Assembly: GCA_007922225.1 (NCBI GenBank)
Contig: ML679959.1
Coordinates: forward strand, 24,030,118 to 24,094,117
Reading direction: 5' to 3'
Origin: Emydura subglobosa
Lineage: Eukaryota; Chordata; Testudines; Chelidae
DNA length: 64,000 nucleotides
The notes under the pieces are model-generated. The model was given only the letters and a program-made list of their open reading frames with translations, was not told the DNA's origin and made no database searches. Each line of letters opens with the position of its first letter. The stretch's first letter is position 1. Made by a program: the position numbers and the translations under genes. Positions 59,495 through 64,000 of the stretch are shown here, in pieces.

Positions 59495-59715
59495 TTGTGG
59501 TTAAAGCATTGGAGTTGGACTTGGGAAATATGGATTGAGTTCCTGGCTCAGCTGTGGACTTCCTTTGTGACCTTGAACAAGTTGCAGTCTCTCTCTGCCT
59601 CAGTTTCCCTTTCCTGTAAAGTGGAGATGATAACACTTCCTCAGCACAGGGGTGTGGTGAGGATCTGTTCACTCATGTTTGTGAGGTGCTCAGATGTTGC
59701 AGAGAAAGAGATCAT
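59495..59715 (+). mobile_element. MIR/CORE-type SINE
   Basis: It shows GTGGTTAAAGCATTGGAGTT, GACCTTGAACAAGTTGCAGTC, GCCTCAGTTTCCCTTTCCTG and TGAGGTGCTCAGATGTTGCAG. It is nearly complete from tRNA-like head to tail and lies between the two clear anosmin-like exons. Confidence 0.75.
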
Positions 59716-60840
59716 ATATATATGCAAGAATCTCAGACAGCATAATTAACTGGTTTTATGTGACTCTTCCACTGGCTTTTTTAAGTCCTCTGGCTTTGAC
59801 TGTGAATGTAAACTGCTGCTGCTGGTGTCATTTTGTCCTGCTATTTTTGTCAAAGAGGCAGAAATGACAAAGAATGCTAGAAAATTGGGACTGTGATAGA
59901 CACAGAAATCCAGGGTGCTGAGCAGATATTTACTTGTCTATTAATCCTGCTATTTTACAAGCTAAAATACCTGTATCAATCAAACTCCAAAACTCAAATT
60001 CATGCCGCTTGTTCTTCAAAGGAAACGTAATAATGGATATTTTGTTCTTAGGCCACCCCTTTCCTCTGAGGGTTTCAATGTGTTTTTCCAGAGTGAAGGC
60101 CTGGTTTCTCTCTGGCAGTGATGCGGGTACACATGTGAGGGAGGGCGGAAGAAACCTCTCCAGGCCATTGTACTCCCCCTGTGTAATGGCCAGGCCCATT
60201 CACAGTCCCTCCGAGTGGCCACCCAAAGGAGGCAGGAGAGAATTGGAGCTGTGCCGGCTGTCTCCTTGGCCAATATACTCAGGACCCCCAGAGCTGAAAG
60301 CGTGAGCTGCTACTGCATGAGCTAACGAGTGAAGTCTCCCTAACTGAGGGTCTAGCAGACTCATCTCCTGTGTGGACCAGGGCACAGTGAGGCAACCTGT
60401 AACACACACTCACCAGTGCGTTACAGAGCCATGGCCTGCCCCTTCCTCCCCAGCCGATAGAGGTGGTTAGGTGCAGGGAGGTATGCACAGGGCACCATCC
60501 CAAGGAGCAGTGGTGGGGGGACATGTTCTGCTGAGCACCTAGATGGTCCAAAGAGGTGGGTGGGGTTGCGCTGAGGGAAGACCAATCCCTCCGGGAGCAC
60601 CCACTGGGTGAGCTGTGCAACACATGTCCCACTTTACAGGTGGCTGAACCTAGGCCTGGAGCAGTCACAGGCCGCAGAGAGTAAATGGCACAGCCAGGGA
60701 GAGGAGACTCTCATACCCTTACTCCAACAAGGAGACGGCATGCCCCCCAGAGCTCACAGTCCCCTCTCGAGGTCTGTAAAACTGGCTGGACTGTGTGTAT
60801 TGCTGCACCAACCCTGTGACTTCTCCTCTGGAAATTCTAG

Positions 60841-60970
60841 ACGTTGGAGGGCAACGTGCAGCTGGAAGGCATCAGACTGAACAGATGGTACCAGTTCAGA
60901 GTAGCTGCAATCCGCGTCTACGGCACACGTGGTTTCACAGCTCCAAGCACACATTTCCACTCATCTAGAA
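60841..60970 (+). pseudogene. ANOS1-like: Anosmin-like fibronectin III exon, frame open
   Basis: 130 nt after an ATTCTAG acceptor and before a GTAAGA donor, phase 0 to 1. It includes [20 protein letters not shown], then APSTHFHSSR. Human anosmin FNIII-1 ends [30 protein letters not shown]. There is no stop in the exon. I score it as part of a decayed gene only because of the neighbouring WAP exon. Confidence 0.8.
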
Positions 60971-61767
60971 GTAAGAAACTGGCAGCTAATAACGAAGCGC
61001 TGAGCTCTCCCTTTCTGCAGGACGGGAGCCTTTTGTAAAGAAGTAGCATCTGTTTTATAGGGAGGTTTCAACCTTCTTCCTCCGATGGACTCTTTCTCTT
61101 TCAAACCAGCATTATCTGTTGAAGATGGATTCAACAGGAATACTCCCGTGTGTAAAGTCACTCGTGCGTGTAAGCATTTGCAGCATTGGTGTGCCGGGTG
61201 TGGAGCTGCTCTGTAATAATGTATGAATGCTGTATGTTGACCTGCTTGTTGGGCTGTGTGCTGAATGACTGTGTTTAAATCAACAGTGTGGCTGGGGAGC
61301 CGACAGGAAGGGGAAGCAATCACTGTAGATAAGACACTCTCCAGTAAACGCTAGGGGGCTCGAACGCGATAATGGGAGAGCCACAGGCCCTGAGGAGACT
61401 GGTTCCATGGAGCCCACCAAACTGGTTTTGGATGGCAGGGCCAAAAAGCCTGGGAACAGAGAGAACATGTCCCCGGGCACCAGCCTGTGGTGGGGGACGC
61501 TGGCCAGGTCCTCGGAGGAGGAGCCATCTCCCGCTGTCGCAGGCGGACAGGGCCTTGCGGCCGCACCGAGTATAGTATCCATAACTAGGACCTTTCAGAC
61601 TTTGAGACCATTCCGGACCTAGGTCCCAAAGTCTGATAGGTGCTGGTTATTGGTACTACACCGGCAGCTGAGGATCCCACTGCAGGGGGAGCAAGCGTCC
61701 ACACAGCCTCTCCGCTGGGCGTTGGGCAGAATGAGGGAGCCGTGGGGACCAGAGCCCTTCACACCCA

Positions 61768-61880
61768 TCCCCCCCCCCCCCCCCAACCCCCAGGGGCCCC
61801 CGGGCCCGGGGACATCCCCCGCCCCTTCCGCCCCCAGCCCCCCCCGCCCTCCCCATAGCGGGGGGGGGGGGGGGGGGGAA
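61768..61880. repeat. C16 and G18-type homopolymers
   Basis: A run of about 16 C near 61771 is followed by a C-rich stretch and a run of about 18 G near 61860. The two can pair as a hairpin, and the G run could form a G-quadruplex. The long frames here are artefacts of composition. Confidence 0.8.
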
Positions 61881-62834
61881 GAGTGGGAAACAGGCCTGCA
61901 GCCCCCCTCCCCCTCTCCCACATGGCACGGCTGCCTGAAGGGGGCGCAAATTAAATTTTTGGCCCCAGGGCACCAGAAACCCCCGGTACGCCACTGCCCA
62001 GCCAGACCAGCTGGGTAAGCACACTTGACATACATTGTACTGCCGTCCAGGGCCTACTCTAAGAGTGGGAGAATCCCAGGGGAGGTGAAGGCACAAGGCC
62101 TGACTCCTGAGGGGGGCATTCAGAGAGACTCAAGTGGGGTCAGAGGTGCAGCAAGCTCTGCAGCTGTGACAACTGGGGACTAAAGCTCTGAGGGTGTGAA
62201 GATTTGCAAGGTGTGATCCTTGCAAATTCCGATGATAAATGTTGCACCATTAATAACTGAGTAGCTGCAGAAACATAAGTTACAAAGCACCTGGAGACAA
62301 TTTAACTAAGGAATATTTCCATTCAGCCAGAATATAGTGTTTCCAAAGGCTGGACTGGCTTTGTTCTGTACTTCTTGAGACTATGATAACTGATTAGGGA
62401 GATTATTCTGTTCTGTTCTATATTGGTTCTTGTACCACACGCATCGTTGCAGGATCTCAGCACCTTCAAGTTGCGTGTTCGTTAACGTGGCTAACATCTG
62501 TCATGCATGTGTTCTTTCATCCTCTCCCTGGGCAAGAAATGTGTGCCAGGGAGTGTTTTGTTTGGCTAGGGATTGTTGCCTGATTCTTGGGTGCTTGGTC
62601 ATTTGAACGGGGTTATAGGCTCGCCAATTGATCTGATCAGAAGATAATGAGGTTGTAGTCCCAGAATCAGGCTACAAAGAGTTTTACAAGGACCCGCGGG
62701 GTGCACGACAGGAATGCTCACACTGATAACCGAATATGTCTAGCTTTACAGACGTTTATTAAGATAGCATAGAATAATAGACAAATGAATAATCAAATGG
62801 ATAATGATTAGAATCAGAGTCTTGTTCTAAAGAC

Positions 62835-62862
62835 ACACACACACATATATATATATATTGGA
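62835..62862. repeat. (CA)n(TA)n microsatellite
   Basis: About six CA units followed by eight TA units. Confidence 0.9.
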
Positions 62863-63844
62863 CGCTTTGGATTAATATACTCACACCCTTCCCTGATGAG
62901 CTGGTTGAGAGAGATGTCCGGTTCCTCAACTCTTGAGTGGAAGGGTGGAAAGCTAGGCAGTGCTAGAGAGCGAAGAGCTATAAGAGTAAAGCTAAGACTA
63001 CGAATAGTACTAAGTTTAGACTAAGAACAAAAGATCCTAACAAACACCAACCAAAAGAAGAAGTAGCTGACGATCCCACCCAATTAACATGGTTTGCCCT
63101 TTGCATACCCTGAACAACATGGGTCCTCCTTCTAAGTCCAAAATTTGCTTCTTCACCCACAAACTATTCCCACATTTATTCTATAGGCTGGCAGGTTCAT
63201 GCATATTAATGACATATCCATAGCCTTTCCAGATGATTCGCTTATCTCACCTTTGTTACTTCTGGCCCTTTCTGTGGGTTTTGTGGCGTACCTTTGTGGC
63301 GAAGTTTACTTGGGGCATAAACTGAGGCAGCCTCCCCTGTCTTGATGCCTCCTGACTTATGTAGAGTAAAGGTTATAACCATATATGTCTTATCCTTTAA
63401 CTCATCATTACGTATCTGTGTCAAAGGTCCTGAACATATGTATGCTAATGGCCTTAGCTTTTCATACAGGATGTGGCCTGTAAGGTACCTTGCATTACAG
63501 GTAGAGTATGTTAATATGAATCAATGACTCTAGAATAATAAAACAACAATACTTAAATCTATAAGGAAAGGTATATATGTGCAAGCAAGCAGGTTAGTCC
63601 TATAGGCTACAGGATTTTTAAAATAGATATCTGCAGCTCTGTGTGTATTGGAGAAGGAAAATTCAAAGACGTGTGCCTCGCACTGGAAGCAGAAGGTGGT
63701 GTGGTTTGTGATCGTCCTTAATTGTAAGTCTGAGCTTATCCAACCTTCATTGCACAGGTATTCCTAACTAATGCACGCAGTCCCATTGACTTCAGTGGGG
63801 GCTCAGCACCTATGGAAAACAAGCCACTTATTTAGATGCCAGTC

Positions 63845-64000
63845 ACAGGGTGCCATGGCCCTTTAAGGAAGATGTGCTTAGCTCCAGCTGTGACTAATTA
63901 ACTGCTTCCCAGCTGATAGTGCTGAGGCCAGGAACAGGTGAGAGCCTTCAGATCACCTGGTTCTTAGATAAAAGTCTAACACCCAGCTTGGTTGATAGGG
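63845..64000 (+). mobile_element. Possible LTR start, cut by the window edge
   Basis: GTCACAGGGTGCCATGGCCC and following GC-rich text resemble the start of the other GTCACAGG-type repeats in the window. Only 155 bases are visible. Confidence 0.3.

Larger units (their letters stand above)
57503..60970 (+). pseudogene. ANOS1-like: Anosmin-1-like gene fragment (Cys-rich/WAP and fibronectin III exons)
   Basis: Anosmin-1 is a secreted matrix glycoprotein with a Cys-rich box, a WAP domain and four fibronectin-III repeats, acting in neuronal migration and FGF signalling (family knowledge). Two plus-strand exons, 57503-57734 and 60841-60970, match consecutive parts of the family in correct order and phase. 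The first carries an in-frame TAG and lost cysteines. The exon for the first half of FNIII-1, expected between them, was not found, and neither were later exons up to 64000. Divergence from human is too high for the ordinary orthologue in the FNIII exon (about 70% identical by eye) and higher still in WAP, so a paralogue undergoing decay is inferred. Confidence 0.75.
60980..63840. other. No gene seen after the last anosmin-like exon
   Basis: GC-rich repeat-like DNA from 61370 to 62010 carries homopolymers and the phrase GGCGCAAATTAAATTTTTGG, found in sauropsid repeats. From 62200 on it is AT-rich with a CA/TA microsatellite. The next FNIII exon expected for anosmin was not recognised. Confidence 0.5.

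Noticed and set aside
61619..62096. Gly/Pro-rich frames up to 146 codons
   Set aside because: They are produced by C and G homopolymers and GC-rich repeat DNA.

Overview
The window is vertebrate nuclear DNA, most likely from a turtle or another non-avian sauropsid. Support comes from CR1 LINE 3' ends, MIR/CORE-type SINEs, abundant non-autonomous hAT and Harbinger-like elements, and small exons separated by long repeat-rich introns. Most long open frames are not genes. Coding content was recognised exon by exon from splice sites, phase and protein-family patterns.

The left third holds the fetuin cluster on the minus strand. A complete seven-exon fetuin-A gene (AHSG, 19660 to 10308) encodes 350 residues. 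It has two cystatin domains, twelve cysteines, a TATA box and a polyadenylation signal. Downstream and head-to-tail, fetuin-B (FETUB) starts at 5620; exons 1 to 3 are inside the window and the rest lies off the left edge. Upstream of AHSG, three further fetuin-type exons (29066-28962, 26833-26665, 25829-25710) form a third cystatin-family locus. It is probably a decayed FETUB-like paralogue, because exon 4 carries a frameshift and a GC splice donor. All three read in the same direction, consistent with tandem duplication of secreted liver-type plasma proteins.

The region from about 29 to 44 kb shows no convincing gene. It holds CR1, LTR-like, hAT, Harbinger-like and SINE copies plus GC-rich repeat-like DNA.

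The right third, on the plus strand, contains pieces of an anosmin-1 (ANOS1/KAL1)-like gene. They are a possible signal-peptide/Cys-rich first exon near 45 kb, a clear Cys-rich/WAP exon at 57.5 kb with an in-frame TAG, and an intact fibronectin-III exon at 60.84 kb. It looks like a degraded anosmin paralogue. The rest, to 64 kb, is repeats, including long C and G homopolymers near 61.8 kb.

No rRNA, tRNA, CRISPR array or bacterial-style system is visible. The most notable items are the third fetuin-like locus and the anosmin-like relic.
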